This document shows positions 1 to 12,379 of a DNA stretch of 64,000 bases, piece by piece; the stretch's first letter is position 1, and every line of letters starts with the position of its first letter. The DNA comes from Monoraphidium neglectum (Eukaryota > Chlorophyta > Chlorophyceae > Sphaeropleales > Selenastraceae): NCBI RefSeq assembly GCF_000611645.1, contig NW_014013622.1:11118-75117 (forward strand), in the 5' to 3' direction. Both the position numbers and the translations under genes were made by a program. The notes under the pieces were generated by a model, which did no database searches, was not told where the DNA came from, and saw only the letters and a program-made list of their open reading frames with translations.

Positions 1-54
1 CCCCTGCTGCCCCCCCCCCAAAACCCATCACCAAAACCTCATATCCAATATCAG

Positions 55-2581
55 GACCCAATAGAGTATGACTGCGACCTGTGGAATGGTGACGGCCGGG
101 ATCGCACGATCATCCACATCGACACCTGTGAGCGCCCCCCCCCTCCACCGCTCGGCGGCGCCCCGGTGCTGGTGCTGGCACCCCACTTGTCAGGCACCCC
201 TGCCGCAGCCCCTGCCAGCCGGCATGCGCGGGCTGTTGGCCCTTGCCTAGCTCCTCTAGCCCCAAAGTGTTATTGTACTCTGCAATGCGCACCACACACC
301 CACCCGTCTCTCCAAACATCAATCTCGGCCCACTGTTCCACACCGTCACCTCCTCCTGCACTCCACCTCCCCCAATCTGCCCACATCCTCCCCCACGCCC
401 CATGACACGCCCGCGACGCCCAGCCGCCGCTGAGCTGGACAACTGCTACACGCCGGCCGTCGAGCTGACGGGATCCATCGCCGCCAGCGTGTCGCAGCTG
501 CTGCCCTACCTCGAGCGCCGATCCCTGCTGGACGCGTCGCTGCGCAACGAGCTGCGAGAGGCACGCGCCGACCTCATCGCAGCGGTCAAGGCGCACGCGC
601 GCGACGACCGCGTGCCGGTGCACCCCCTGAGGTGGGCGCCCCGCGCGGGGGCCGCTGGCGCGCGGGCGCCGCCGGCGCGCGGGTGCGGCTGTGGAGGTGG
701 CGGCAACAAAGCTCCGGGTGCAGACGCGCGTGAGAGGGCCCCGCGCCACACCAGTTGCATCTGCCGATGCGTCGCTGCGGCGTGCCTCCCCCTCTATCTG
801 CTGCAACTCTCCTAAGGCACGCCCCCCTCCCCTGCCGCGCCCCCCAACCAAGGCTCGTGAGTGACCTCCAGTCGGTGTTCGATGGCCCCGATGGGGAGAG
901 GATCAAGCTTTTCCTGGATATGGGCAGCCACCACATCTGGTGCGCACGTGCCTATGCGCGCGCCTGCGGCCGCTGCTGCTTTGGTCGCCTGAGGGCCGCG
1001 CGGCTGAGGAGTGCGCCTGAGCCGCGCGCGCGGTGCGGGTGCGGGTGCCGGCGCCGGTCCGCCGGTTGGTGCAGAGCCGCGTGGGCGCTAGCTGTGGGGC
1101 GCCGGAACCCTGGGCGGCGCCACCTGCGGCGCGGGCTTTCGGCGGCCGCTGCCGTCTTGCATTGAAACGTGAGCCTCGACCCTGTCCGCGCCTCACCCTG
1201 CCCTTTGGCTGGGCTGCTCCCAAATTCCCCCTTACTGGTGATGTGACTCCATCCCCCCTGCCTCGCCGCGCCTCCCAAAGGAACGCGCGCTACCTGGCAG
1301 TCCACCAGCCGCGCCAGATGCTGATCTCAAACGGCCAGCAGACCATGGGCGTTAGCCTGCCCTGGGCCATGAGCGCCGCCCTGGACGCACGAGACCCCGG
1401 AAGGTGGGCAGGCGCGGGCGGGGCGCCACCCGCCTGACCGGCGGCGCACGAGGGCGCTGGCTGCGCGCGCGCGCGCGCGGGCATGCAGCGCTGCGACGAA
1501 GCCCTGCGGTCACCGAACGCATTCGGCCCCGGCAGATGTGGCCCTGCTGGCCCCAGTCGTTTGTGCCCGCGCTTTTCTGGGCGGCCCCCACCCCCTATTC
1601 ACGTGCCCGCACCCCTTTTTGCCACAGCACCGTGCACCACGCGTGGAGCGCGGCTGGGGACGCGCGCCTGCCGTCGCTGACGGGCGGCCTCGACACCGGG
1701 GAGCGCTTTGTGTCGCTCTCAGGGGACGGCGGCTTCCTGTTCTGCGCCCACGAGCTGGAGACCGCCGTGCGGATGGGGCTCAACCTGACGCACATTGTGT
1801 GGGTCGACGGCTCCCTCAATATGGTTAAGGTCAGCGCGCGCGGCCGGGCGGCAGGCGGGCGGGCGGGCGCTCTCGAAAGGCTGTATGTGTATGCGTGCAG
1901 GCGAAGGGCGTTGGGGCGCGAGGGGCTGCGTGGCGATGCCGGGCTGGCCGTGCGTGGTGCGCGTGCAGGCGGGGGCTCGCCGGTGGTGACCGATGCCGCT
2001 CCCTGCGTGCTCCCTTCTGTGGTATGAAACTCTTGTGACCACACCCAGCGCACGCGCACGAGACCTGTGGCGCGCAATTCGAAATTCAAACGCCGTAGAT
2101 CCAGCAGGAGAAGAAGTACGGCCAGAGCTTCTGCGTGGACCTGGGCAGCATTGACTACGTCCAGTTCGCAGAGGTGTGAAACAACAGCGCACCGCGCTTG
2201 CGCGGCAGGGTGACCTTGTCACGCTGGCCTGGTCCAACCAGGCTCCTGAGTGTCTGCGGACAAAACGCACGCGCGCTGCTGGGTGCAGGGCGCGCACACC
2301 CTCTATCTTTTGCCCCCTTTTTGCGCCCAACCTCGCCCCCGCAACGTCCCCCTCCGCGAGCCTTGTGCATCGCCCTTCAACTCATGCCGAGAAAATCCGC
2401 GTGTGCTGCCCCGCAGTCCTTCGGCGCGGTGGGCTTCCACGTGACAAAGGCGGACGAGTTCCTGCCCGCCCTCAAGCGCTCGTTCTCCATCCCGCTGCCG
2501 GTCGTCATATCAGTCGAGGTTGACTACTCCCAGAACGGGGAGCTCTTCAAGGACGTCATCGACCCAGAGCGCTTCCACTGA
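55..2581 (+). CDS. Acetolactate synthase, catabolic (AlsS-like) type, 3' part
   Basis: This is the C-terminal half of a thiamine-diphosphate enzyme that condenses two pyruvates to 2-acetolactate. The 5' end lies outside the window. Seven exons close in frame: 55-127, 424-631, 853-939, 1281-1403, about 1628-1829, 2099-2173 and 2417-2581 (310 residues). The exon at 1628 could start at 1649 instead; both keep frame. Motifs in order are [27 protein letters not shown] (start of the ThDP/Mg loop), [33 protein letters not shown] and the terminal [14 protein letters not shown]. These follow Bacillus-type catabolic AlsS ([34 protein letters not shown]) rather than the anabolic plant enzyme. The second ThDP motif, normally with Asn-Asp, reads WVDGSLNMV. 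All introns are GT-AG, so this is a nuclear eukaryotic gene. The family call is firm; catabolic versus biosynthetic role is inferred from similarity only. Confidence 0.9.
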
Positions 2582-3984
2582 TGACTCGTCATCAGACGCA
2601 GCGGCCTCCCCTTATGACGCGTCACCGGGCGCAAAGCAGACATATTTGCAGGTCGAGGTTGAGCGAGGGGGTCGTCTGTCACGGCCGAGTCGGCCAGAGC
2701 GACCCTGGAGGCAGGCGGCTTCGGGAGCCCGCCATCCGTGCGTGCAGGGATTGGCTGCCGCAGGCGCGGGAGGGCGACAAAGGGGATGTTTCTAGAAACG
2801 GGGTAGAGCAGCTGAGGCCCGTCGGCCCAAGCAGCGCTGCCAGCATGAGTTGCGGGGCGCATGGGCCCTGCTGGACCCCCTTCGTTTCGCGTTGGCAACA
2901 CTGATCAAAATCGCTTTGGCAGCCGCCATGTTGTCCATTGCTCTGCACAGAAGGTCGACGAATTGCAATCACCCGTACCGCACACGCAGTTTGAGAACCA
3001 GTGTGGCCATGCAGACACGGAATAGCTGACCACAAGCATATGTAGGGCTCGCGCCGCTTTGAATTGCACGCATGCGTGATGATTGCGCCCACACTACACG
3101 CCAACAACACCTAAAACCCCAGGCAGGCGCCCTCATCGCTTCTGAGCTAGTGAAGGCGTGTCACCTGCGCCGCTTTTTATCCCTCACCCAACTCCTCCTT
3201 GTATCACTGTTAAGGCTTTACATGCGTTCGACCTAATTATTTGCTGGCACATCAATGGATTGATGCCTGCATGTGCCGTGCTCTTTGCTCACACTCTTCT
3301 ATACTTCCTGAAACGCATGGATACCCACACACTTTCACACTCACCGCAGTCATCCGACCGCATCGTCAAGGTGATTGTGTGTCCTGAGGTTGCTGCTAAT
3401 CAAAGTCGCCATGTGGAAACCTTCAACAAACCGTTGTGTTACTCAACACTTTCAGGGCAGAACAGCAGGGATTCCAAACAGCCCAAGGGAACAATACGTT
3501 GCTCATCAGGGGGTGGCAAGGGGTTTGCTGGGGTTCAAAACGGCACACCATCAACTGCTGCTATGCAAGTGATGACATACAACAAGGAATCATGTGTGAC
3601 TCCTGAAATTCCTAGAGGGGGGTTGTCAGGCGCCAGGGTTGGAGAAAAGCGGCGCCAGGGCAATAACAATCGTATAAACGCACAGGTGCAGCGCACTCCC
3701 CATGTTTGCCATCCGCTGCTCCTGCTGTGCGTGACCAGCGGGTGCGAGGTGCCCCCACTCAGTGGCCGACGGGCCTGGCCACCGTCGTCCGTACAGGGCC
3801 TGGAGAAGGCAGGGGGCGTGGTGGAACACGTGTTAGGAACACAGGTCAGCACAGCTGTGCGGTGGGTGCAAGATTAGCTGGAGGCGCAACTGACAATCGC
3901 AAGCATCCCAGGTCAGGCGCAACAGTATTTTCACGGCAAGGCGCCTTGCTGCGAAAGTACGCGGCAGTGCGTCCCAGCCCAGCC
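2582..3984. other. Intergenic stretch, no gene recognised
   Basis: This holds the 3' UTR of the acetolactate synthase and intergenic DNA. It is less GC-rich than the flanking exons. Open frames here have no exon-like codon pattern, splice context or recognisable motif on either strand. Confidence 0.5.
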
Positions 3985-4897
3985 TCACGCTTCTTGCTCA
4001 CCGACGCCGGGCGCAAGCGGCGTGGCGCGCGTTGCGGATGTCGTCTGCACGGGCACAGGCAGGAACACGCGAAACCAATCAACGCGTGAGAACAGTGTGC
4101 GCGGGCATGGCATAGGCAAAGGGGCGGTAAGCATAGGGCCCAGCCAGCAACCTGGTCGGTAAGGTGCGCCGCTGCCCTCCGTTATAAGCGCACCCAAGGC
4201 GTGCGCTGGCCCCCGCACCTGCACCGGGCCCACGTAAGGGTTGTAAGGGGTCGTGCTGGTGGTTTTGGTGACAGGGCCCTTGAGAGGCTGGAGGGGCGTG
4301 GCCTTGGTGGTGGTACTGGACACCTGCCCGTTGGCACAGGGTGCGTTAGCCGGGCAATGAGAACTGGGCGGTCGGTGCCAAATGCTGAGTTGCGTGCATG
4401 CATCCACGTCCCAAGTGATGTGGGTGCCAGGTTGCACTTGCTGCACGTTATACTTGTATAGTTCAGGGGTGCACTGGAGACCTGCCTACCTTGCCGGCGG
4501 GGCCCACAGTTGTGACGCGCGGGCCCTGGAGGGGCTGGCCCACAGTGGGCGTGACAACAGAGAGACCCAGGGGCACACGAGCCGCTGGGCGGGTCGGGGT
4601 TGTGGAGGGGGTGCGAGCGGCGTTGCACATGGAAAAGGGGCTGCAGGCCGTTCGGTGCATGGCTTGTGCATGCCGTCAAAGCCGTGGCGGCGCGGGGCGG
4701 CAGCGCCGTCGGTAGTTGGCGCAGAGGGGTGATGGCCTCGTCAGCAGGGTGCCCACAGCAGCATCTGCCCGTCAATGGCGATGCTGCCCATGTGTGAAGT
4801 TGACCTGCTGCCTCAACTTCTTTTGGGCCTCACCTTGGGCGGCAGCCGCAAACAGCACCAGGGCTGCGACGGCCGCGAGCGCAGAAATGCGGGCCAT
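3985..4897 (-). CDS. Tentative small secreted Thr/Pro-rich protein
   Basis: Not a recognised family. The best-supported piece is the first exon, 4897-4834, which reads MARISALAAVAALVLFAAAAQ, a textbook cleavable signal peptide, and stops at a GT donor (CAAG|GTGAGG). Downstream on the same strand are two stretches of coding-like composition: about 4672-4506, with the motifs VVTPTVGQPLQGPRVTTVG, and about 4452-4221, with VQPGTHITWDVDACTQLSIW and then TPLQPLKGPVTKTTSTTPY. Both repeat a PLQ(P/G)xxxV motif and are rich in Thr and Pro, as in extracellular or wall proteins. The last exon may end at 3985. Exon borders are guesses: the CACAAG acceptor near 4673 keeps phase, but the next intron would be only about 37 bases. 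Alternatively, only the signal-peptide exon is real. Confidence 0.3.
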
Positions 4898-5930
4898 GTC
4901 TTCCGAGTTGCTGTCGGCCGAGTGGTTGTTGCTGGGGGTAAAATCTGAAGTCGAGAATAATCACACCCTTATATTTGAATTCTTGAAATGAAGTTCGCAC
5001 CGCTGTGTTCGCCGGTCACTGCACGTTCCAAAGCCCACCGCGGTGACACAAAAATTGACGGTCGACAGGCACCAGCACGAGGTGAAGGCAGCGCATATGC
5101 TTACCACGATGTTGCAGCCGACGATATTTCCGAGAATTTCTGCGGCGGAGGAGAGCGAGCGAGCCCCGCACGCCAAGGCGCCGCACTGACTACCTGCGCT
5201 GACCGAGTGCTGGGAATGATGGCAAAGGTTGGTTACTCAACAATGCAGCACCAGTTCAGGCCGCGCTGGCAGGAGAAGTGCTGTTTTTCATGTCTTGAAC
5301 GTAGGAGAGTATCATGAGGGTATGAAAGGTGGCTGTAGCCCAACTCAGGTCACTTGTCATCACCTCCACGCAGGTGTCTAGTGTCCCGTGCAGCAACCTG
5401 TTCGCGTTTGGGGTTGCCTTATGGAACTGCGTGTGCCTGGCTCAAGTCTGGGCGGGATGCCTGTTAATGCTCAAAGTACCAACTGTCCAGGGATACTTGT
5501 AATGCCTGCAGGTTTGGCTGAGTCGCCCTTGCTGCTACGCTGGCACTAGCATGCTCAATTATGGATGCAGTGCGGCGAACAGAGCGGTGAATATTACCCG
5601 CAAGCACCAATTTGAGACAGAAGGCCACGCTTGCATTTTATACAACAAAGACAGGGTGTCAGGTGGAGAACCGTGCGACATGCGGGTCGTGCCTCAACCA
5701 CCCCTGCGCGGATGAAACCGGTCATCAAGAGGCAATGGTGGGCGCCAGGCTCGCCCGCGTGCCGTCGGCTGTCACGCGTTGCCAGTGCTCCGCGTTGCTG
5801 CAGGCCGGCTGCCCCCGGAGCGCGCTGCCGCCAAGGGGCTAGGGCCATGCTGCGAGTGCTGTGCTGTCTGTCAGCCACTGCTGGTGGTCCAGGGGTTATG
5901 CTGCTGCTTCATTGCTGCTGCAGCGCAGCC
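4898..5930. other. Intergenic stretch between the secreted gene and histone H1
   Basis: This contains the upstream region of the tentative secreted gene and the 3' flank of the H1 gene. No open frame here carries a recognisable motif or splice pattern. Confidence 0.5.
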
Positions 5931-7682
5931 CTACTCAGCCGCGGCAGGGGCTGCCTTCTTGGCCTTGGGAGCAGCCTTCTTCTTGGGCGCCGCCTGCGGT
6001 GTGGCAGGGGACGTATGCAGGGGCCCCTGCTTGAGATTTTGACTATGACAATTGACCTGGCAAGTGAATGCCCTCCCTGTCGTCCCAATGCAAGCAACAG
6101 CAGTGCCTGCATTCAACAACACACACATACACACACACAGACGCACCTTGGCCTTGGGCTTGGCCGCTGCCTTGGGCTTTGATGCGGCCTTGGGCTTTGC
6201 TGCCGCCTTGGGCTTGGCCGCCGCCTTGGGCTTGGCCGCCGCCTTAGGCTTGGCCGCTGCCTTGGCCTCAGGGGCTGCCTTTGGCTCAGCGGCCGCCTCG
6301 GGCTCAGCGGCCTTCTTAGGCTTGGCCGCGGCCTTCTTGGTGGGCGTCTTCTTCACCTGGGCGGATTGCAGTCGGAAAAACAGAGTGCCGGGGTCAAGTG
6401 GGTCGTTGGGCTATCGCAGTAGCACTGTGCACGCGCCTCTGCTGGCGCCACCAAACAGGGACTTGGACTGCAAGCTGCTTATGACCATGGCAGGCCTAGC
6501 TTACGGCTATCAAGGACGGCTGGCGCGGGGGGGGTGCATTGCAGGCGCCCCTGGGTGCCGGCCAGTACACGCAGGGAGGCCGAGCCTGCGAACGCGCGCA
6601 ACAGCCAGCGCTCACACCTTGGGTGCCGCCTTCTTCTTGGGGGTGGTGGCTTTCTTCTTGGGCGCAGCCTTCTTCGGCTTGGCCTCCCCATCTGCCGTGG
6701 GCTTGGCGGCCTTGGGCTGCGGCGGGGCAGGAGGGCGTGCAAGAGCGGTTGGGTCGGCGCCCGCACGCTGATGTCAACGGGAAGACGCTTGCGGTGCCGC
6801 ACTGCTTGTGCACAGTGCCACGGCAAAGTGTATGCATGGCTGAATGACCACGACAGGGCTACCCCGAGGCACCTTGCGCCGCGCCCCGTGTGCGCACCAC
6901 CCCAACGGCAACAGCCTTGCGGCGCTGGCGATGCGGCTGCCGCTGCGGCCCACCTTCTTGGCCGCGGGCTTCTTGGCAGCCTTCTTGGCAGCCTCTCCCA
7001 GCTTGTAGCTGCCCTTAACCTGCGGGGAGGGGGGGCATAGGCTGCTGGTTGAAAAGTGGACCTGGCAGAGATCGCTGCTCATGCTGAGGCTCAGCGTCGC
7101 CAGCCGGAGCCCTGCCCGTGGCCCTGACCCTGCCAGGGCATGCTCTACTCATTTACGATGCCGTTGCCAGCCGCGCCATGCCGAACGAGCCACGCCGCAG
7201 GCCGCCCGGGAGCCCGGAACATCGGCCTCGCTGCTGCCCCCGACTACCCCACCTGAACGAGCTCCCCCTTCACGGCGCCCTTCTTGGCCGCTGCCAGCAC
7301 CTGACGCTCCCATCCAGGCGCAAGCTTGCCATTGTAGTGGTCACCAACCCACTTCTTGATCGCTGCAAGGCTGGAGCCGGACCGCTGCGGTGGCGAGGGC
7401 AGCAGGGAGTGTTACGCACATCCCACCCGCCTGTGCACTGCTCCCCACGCACTGCAGCCGCTCATATCGGGCACTGTTACATCCCATACACATCATACAA
7501 GCATCAGAGAGGCCGGGGGTGCGCTGTGCTGCTCCCCAGGAAGCCGTTGTTGAGCACGGCCTCTCCCCTCGCACCTCCTTGAGCGCCGCTATGGCCTCCA
7601 CCACGATCAGCTTGAAGGGCGGGTGCTCAGGCGCCTTCTTGGGCTTGCTGACCTTCTTGGGCGCGGCTGCTGGCTCCGCCAT
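5931..7682 (-). CDS. H1: Linker histone H1
   Basis: Linker histone that binds nucleosome dyads and linker DNA in the nucleus. Six exons, all with phase-0 introns: 7682-7575, 7384-7253, 7019-6954, 6716-6618, 6356-6147 and 5993-5931 (TAG), giving 225 residues. Residues 1-20 are a short basic N tail. Residues 21-91 form the winged-helix globular domain, with motifs HPPFKLIVVEAIAALKE, SSLAAIKKWVGDHYNGK and VKGSYKLGEAAKKA. The rest is a Lys/Ala/Pro tail in which exon 5 codes several near-identical AAAKPK units, plus TPKK and TPTKK motifs typical of H1 DNA-contact and CDK sites. The start is the only Met before the globular domain. Length suits green-algal H1. The exon joins are exact in length and phase, so the model is reliable. 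Confidence 0.95.
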
Positions 7683-8696
7683 GGCTCGGGCTGCGTGTGA
7701 CTCGATCTCCGGGGAGTTTGAACGGGGTGCCGAGCTGTGGGACTCGGAGATTGCAAAGAGGATGAGGTCAAACGTTTGTGAATGGCGTTGTGGGGTCAGG
7801 GATGCAGGAATTGCCCCCAAACGTAGGCCGACGGTCCAGGTGCCGCGTTGACCCCGTGGCCTTGCCTCGCAGCCTGCTCGTGGCCCCGGTGAAGTTGCTG
7901 TGGAAACTGACATTTGTTGATGAATCACGCGAATGACGCGAGCTCCTTGGCACGACGCCGATGGCTACCATAGACTGCGCTCCGCTCGGCGCTCGCTGGG
8001 TCGCTGCTGCAGCCATAGCGTCAAGGCGCACACGGCCAGCACGGCAATGAAAACGTCCCCAAAACACGCATGAGATGCCACTGTCATGAAATGCAACACG
8101 ACATAGGTACGCGGTGCGCCGAGAAGGTGCACGAGCAGTGGGGAGCAGCTTTTTGCAGAGTTGCAGTTGTGCTGTGTTTGCTTGGGGGGCGAAGCTGCCC
8201 TGTGCTGCTCATAGCCCCGTCCTCATGACTGTATCGATTTTCCCCCCGGCTTCCAGAGACACATTGGACTGAATGCCCAATATGAATTACATGAGTCTTG
8301 AAGTGAATCAAGCCACGACAACAAGGACAGTGTTGTCAGCACTGCACTTGCGGCAACGGCTGCAAACAACACAGCCTAGCAAAAAGCAAGACATGATGGT
8401 GCTTTGCTTCCAATTGCTTGTTCAGCAGCTTGTTTGTTGAGATGGGTGGAAGGGATCAGGTGTGTTGCCCGTGTTGTGTTTTGCACCCATACATTGCTGC
8501 CATCCTGCGGGTAGACACTGATCAAGCTGGGCCCATGCAGTCGCAATTCAGGCCACCTCTCCAGCGAGCTGCCTCACATGCCTGAAGCTCTTGCATCAGG
8601 CGCAGCGTATGTAATAGCTGCACCCAATACATCGCTGTGGTGGCTGCTGCTAGTCCTATTACTGTTGGTGCTGCTCTGCTGCTGGTGCTGGTGCTC
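7683..8696. other. Intergenic stretch upstream of H1
   Basis: This contains the probable H1 promoter and the 3' flank of the MYB gene. A TGTAA-type green-algal poly(A) signal lies on the minus strand at 8291-8287, about 690 bases after the MYB stop. No gene is recognised. Confidence 0.4.
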
Positions 8697-8796
8697 CTGC
8701 TGCTGCTGCTGCGGCTGCAGCTGCTGCCGCTGCTGCCGCTGCTGCTGCTGCCGCTGCTGCTGCTGCCGCTGCTGCTGCTGCTGCTGCTGCTGCTGC

Positions 8797-8843
<47 letters not shown>
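8697..8843 (-). repeat. Long interrupted CAG/CTG tract downstream of the MYB stop
   Basis: About 147 bases of CTG (CAG on the minus strand), interrupted by CCG and TGC units, starting about 140 bases after the MYB stop codon. It is open in one minus-strand frame as poly-Gln. It most likely lies in the 3' UTR; an alternative exon is possible. Confidence 0.8.
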
Positions 8844-8846
<3 letters not shown>

Positions 8847-8980
8847 CAGCAAGCTGTCCGATCCATCCCCACAGATGTCATCACAATAAAAATTTGTAAG
8901 GCAGGCAAACGGCCTGTATGGTTGTACCCGCTCCAGGCAGCGTCTTGTGAGAGTACATACTGCTGGTGCGTGTTCAGCAG

Positions 8981-9266
8981 TCAGCGTGCGGCCCATGGCT
9001 CAGCCTTGACACGCTTGAACAGCCCAACGCCACAGCCAGCCCCTTTTGCCGCCTCCTCATCCACGCACGAGGCATCGTCCAGTGCGGCAGCATTGGCCGG
9101 TAGCGGCGGCGCAGCCATGGGGCCCCAAGCCAGTGGGTTTCCCAGCATTGGCGGCAGCCCCGCCCTGCTGCGCTTGCTTCCTGCAGAAATTGCAGCCGGC
9201 CCCTCTGCTGGCTCAGGCCTGGCAAGGACCTCCTGCAGACCTGGAGCCCTAGCACCTGCTATTGCG

Positions 9267-9322
<56 letters not shown>

Positions 9323-11736
9323 TACGTCGCGGAACGGCGCCTCATGGTCTTGCATGTCGCGGAACGCCTCCAACAGCAGCTCCTGAGATGCCATGGCGCC
9401 CAGGGCAAAACCACCACCGCTGCAACCCCGCGTCAGCCCCGGATGGCCGCTGTTGCCCTCCCACAGGAGCCCTGACAGGCCGCGGCTTGGTGCTGACAGC
9501 AGCCGCCCACTGCCGCTGGGCCCTGCAATGCAGAACCCCACGTCGCCCGCCAATGCCGCCGCTGCCGCAGCAGCAGTGCAGACTGCAGGCGTGGTGGCAG
9601 CCCCAAGCGCTGGTGAAGGGTGCACTCTGGGGTGCGTGAGTGCAGCGGCAAACGGGCTGCCACTTGCTCGTGGCAGGTGGCCGACGACCGCTCCGCTGCC
9701 GTTTGCTGGCGCTGCCGACAGCAGGATTGTTGGCGGCGCTCCGGTGCAGCTGCTGTCGCTGCCGCGGAGTGAAGCCACATGCTGCGGGTCCAGGGCAGCG
9801 ATGCCGCCCGCCATGCCGGGCGCGAGCAGTTGATCGCCCGTCGAGGCGGCGGTGCTGCTGCTGCCCAAGCGGCTTACGCCCGGCCGAGGGTCGCGCCCCC
9901 CGCTGCTGCCGCGCATCCAAGGCGCGCCCACCGCGCCGCTGAGCCCCATCTGCTCTGGCTGGAGGGGCTGGGATGAGCCCTGCAGCTGCAGGCCGCACGC
10001 GCTGAAGCTGGCCAGGCCGCTGTCTGCGGGGTGAGCGCCGCCGTCAAGGCGCAGGACGGGGGAGCCCCCACCGCCCGCCGCTGAGCCACGCGGCGGCGGC
10101 ATCGCTTCGCATGTCGCTACCGGAAGCGGGACCTGCAATAGGACGTTGCATGTTGGGCTTTGATTTGCACAAATGCGTCACAAGCTTCTAACTGGGCTGC
10201 ATGTGGAGAGGTTGGGGAGCAGCACCCTGGTACGCATCCATTATCGAGTCTTGGACAAAGTTATGGCAATCTCTTGACCACCACAACAACACACTTGTCC
10301 AAGCTGCCATGCCAAGCGGCGTCTCACCCCTGCAGCTTTGAAGCCCTTGCCCAGCTTGACGCGCAATGGAGGCCGTGGCGAGCTGCTGCTGCCAGCGATC
10401 CCACCATCGCTGGGGCCGTCGCTCAGTGCTGCTGGCACGATCCCCGACTCGCCTGCGCCCCAGGCCTGCCCACTGCCGAGGAGGTGCCTCGCGTCAATTG
10501 CACCGTCGTACGCGATCAGTCCGTGCCTCTGCAGGCTGCCGCCCTCGTCGCAGCCGGCGTCCTCCTCCCCCTCCTCCTCAGCGTCACAGTCGTCTTCCAA
10601 GTCCTCGTCCCCCAGATCCTCCTCGTCGCCAAACCCCTCGCTGCAGTTGCGGTCGTCTCGCGCGCCAAGCACTGCCGCGGGGCCCCATTCGCCGCCGCCG
10701 CCGCCGTCGCTGGCAGCACTGTGGTAGCCGAGTCCGACGTCAACGTCATCGGCGCCGCCCGGCGCGCCCTTGAGGCTGCGGCGCGTGTACGCGTACCAGA
10801 AATTCTTGACGGCGGCGTTGGTGCGGCCGGGCAGCATGCGCGCAATGGTGGACCACTGGTTGCCAACGTGCTTATGCGCCTGGGGAAAGTGGAGGTGGGT
10901 GTGGCGCAACAGTGGGTGAGAATCACAGGATTCTTATCAGTAGGCTCTGGTCCTGCGTATAGACTTGCAAGGGGTCAAGCTGGCATGTGAACCCTTGCGA
11001 TTGTTGCGCATTCTCCCTTCTTTGTGTAATTCCTGAAAAGTGCTCCCCATCTAGCTGCGCGCTGCGCCAGCCCTGTAAGCCATGACCCACCTCAACAACC
11101 ACCGCCACTTCCCAGTCTGAGAACGGCTCTTGTGTTGTGTTCTTCACACCGGGCTGGAGGTAGGTGCGCCACCTACATTGTAAGAGGGCAGTTGCAAACA
11201 CGGCTTGTCTTTTTGTTTTTGGGCTGCCAGCTGCTGCGCAAAGAGCGCCCATCGCGGCACTGTCCAGGATGTGTCTACGGGCTCACGGCCCCCCACAGCG
11301 AGGTGGCCGTCCAAGCGCACTTGTCCCTGGTCACTCCCATCTGCCCGCACCTGTGGCTGCAGGCCTTGCTGGTGCGGCCCGAGAGCCCCTTGGATATCTG
11401 AGACCAGCGCTGGGTGCCATACTTCTCCACTGATGCCATGAGGTAAACGTCCTCCTGGACACATTGAGCGTCATTTAAAGTGGTGGTGATGGCGGTGGTG
11501 GTGGTGGTGGTGTACATGCGGGTGGCGCCGCGTTCATGGGTGCTTGCGCCTTGGGTGGCTTTCGCGCACGTGCCATGCGCGCGCTTCTCACAGCAGAAAC
11601 AGCGTTGCGGCGAGGTTGGGCGCTGCGACTGGATGCAAGAGACCTCCAGTATCGACAAAAACTCATTCACCTGTTCCGACCACGGCTGTCTCTGCTGGGA
11701 TACGCCCGCGGGCCCATCAAAGGCGCGCTGAGCCAT
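8981..11736 (-). CDS. R2R3-MYB transcription factor
   Basis: Nuclear DNA-binding regulator. Five exons close in frame: 11736-11671, 11454-11351, 11172-11091, 10879-10328 and 10132-8981 (651 residues). Repeat R2 has Trp at 19, 39 and 58 (PWSEQ, GTQRWSQISKGLSGRT, SHRW), the classic spacing. R3 has Phe74, Trp93 and Trp112 (PFSDW, VGNQWSTIARMLPGRT, AVKNFW), with the first Trp replaced by a hydrophobic residue as usual in plant R3. The exon 1 donor after WSEQ is chosen because it restores the 19-residue gap to the next Trp. After R3 comes a very acidic segment (about 150-190: DEEDLGDEDLEDD) and then a long Ala/Gly/Ser-rich C-terminal half with an 18-residue poly-Gln near 539-556. No R1 repeat is visible. 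Target genes cannot be inferred. Confidence 0.9.
9269..9320 (-). repeat. Pure CAG tract coding poly-Gln in the MYB factor
   Basis: Uninterrupted CAG codons on the minus strand inside the last MYB exon, coding 18 Gln. Its purity suggests recent slippage. Confidence 0.9.
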
Positions 11737-12379
11737 CGTGCTTGTCCGAGAGCCCCTCGCTCCCTCCGCAAGACGTAATCAATGAGTTTATGTTATGTCT
11801 TATATTTTGATGGTGCCAATTGATGCTTCTGAGTCTGCGCTGTGCGGATCTAAACCCGAAGCTGATGGACGGGCTGAGCTGAGAGCGTTTCCAGCCGTAA
11901 CCGCCCAGCTGCGGGTGGAGGTGTTGAGAGAAACTTGCAGATTACCGTTGACTCGTATACAACGCTGTCTACAAAGGTACCTGTGTGGCCGCCGGCGACT
12001 TCTGTGCTGGCCAACAGCAGCATCACAGCTCATGAGCTGATGCATGCATGGTCGGTTGCTGCGCTGGTTCAGGCAGGCTCACCAGGGCTGGTTCAGCGAC
12101 CCCTGCTGAGCCAAGGTACCCATGCGCAAGCTTCAACAGTACCATACCTTTCATCAGAGTGTTGCACCATCGGGTGTTGGAAGCGCAGCGCACAAGCTGT
12201 CACTGAGTTTTTCCACCCTGCTTATCTTCAATCGCCTTTATCGTCCCCCCCTTCTCGCCGCTTTCTTGCTACAGCAAACGGTAGTTTTGGTCCTTACTCA
12301 AACTGGTAGGATGGTACTGCAGCCAGGCAACCGCGCGTCAGCCCGCGCGAACCACCCTGTATCAATGGCACTGCGCGAG
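11737..12379. other. Intergenic stretch upstream of the MYB gene
   Basis: This holds the MYB 5' flank and the 3' flank of the short-chain dehydrogenase. No gene, RNA or clear repeat is seen. Confidence 0.5.

Noticed and set aside
3158..3877. A 239-codon plus-strand frame in the intergenic stretch
   Set aside because: No motif, no codon bias like the real exons, no splice partners; open by chance.
10923..10995. A possible MYB exon reading LDPLQVYTQDQSLL
   Set aside because: It cannot be joined to the R3 exon in phase, whereas the exon at 11172-11091 gives a perfect R2/R3 junction and closes all phases.
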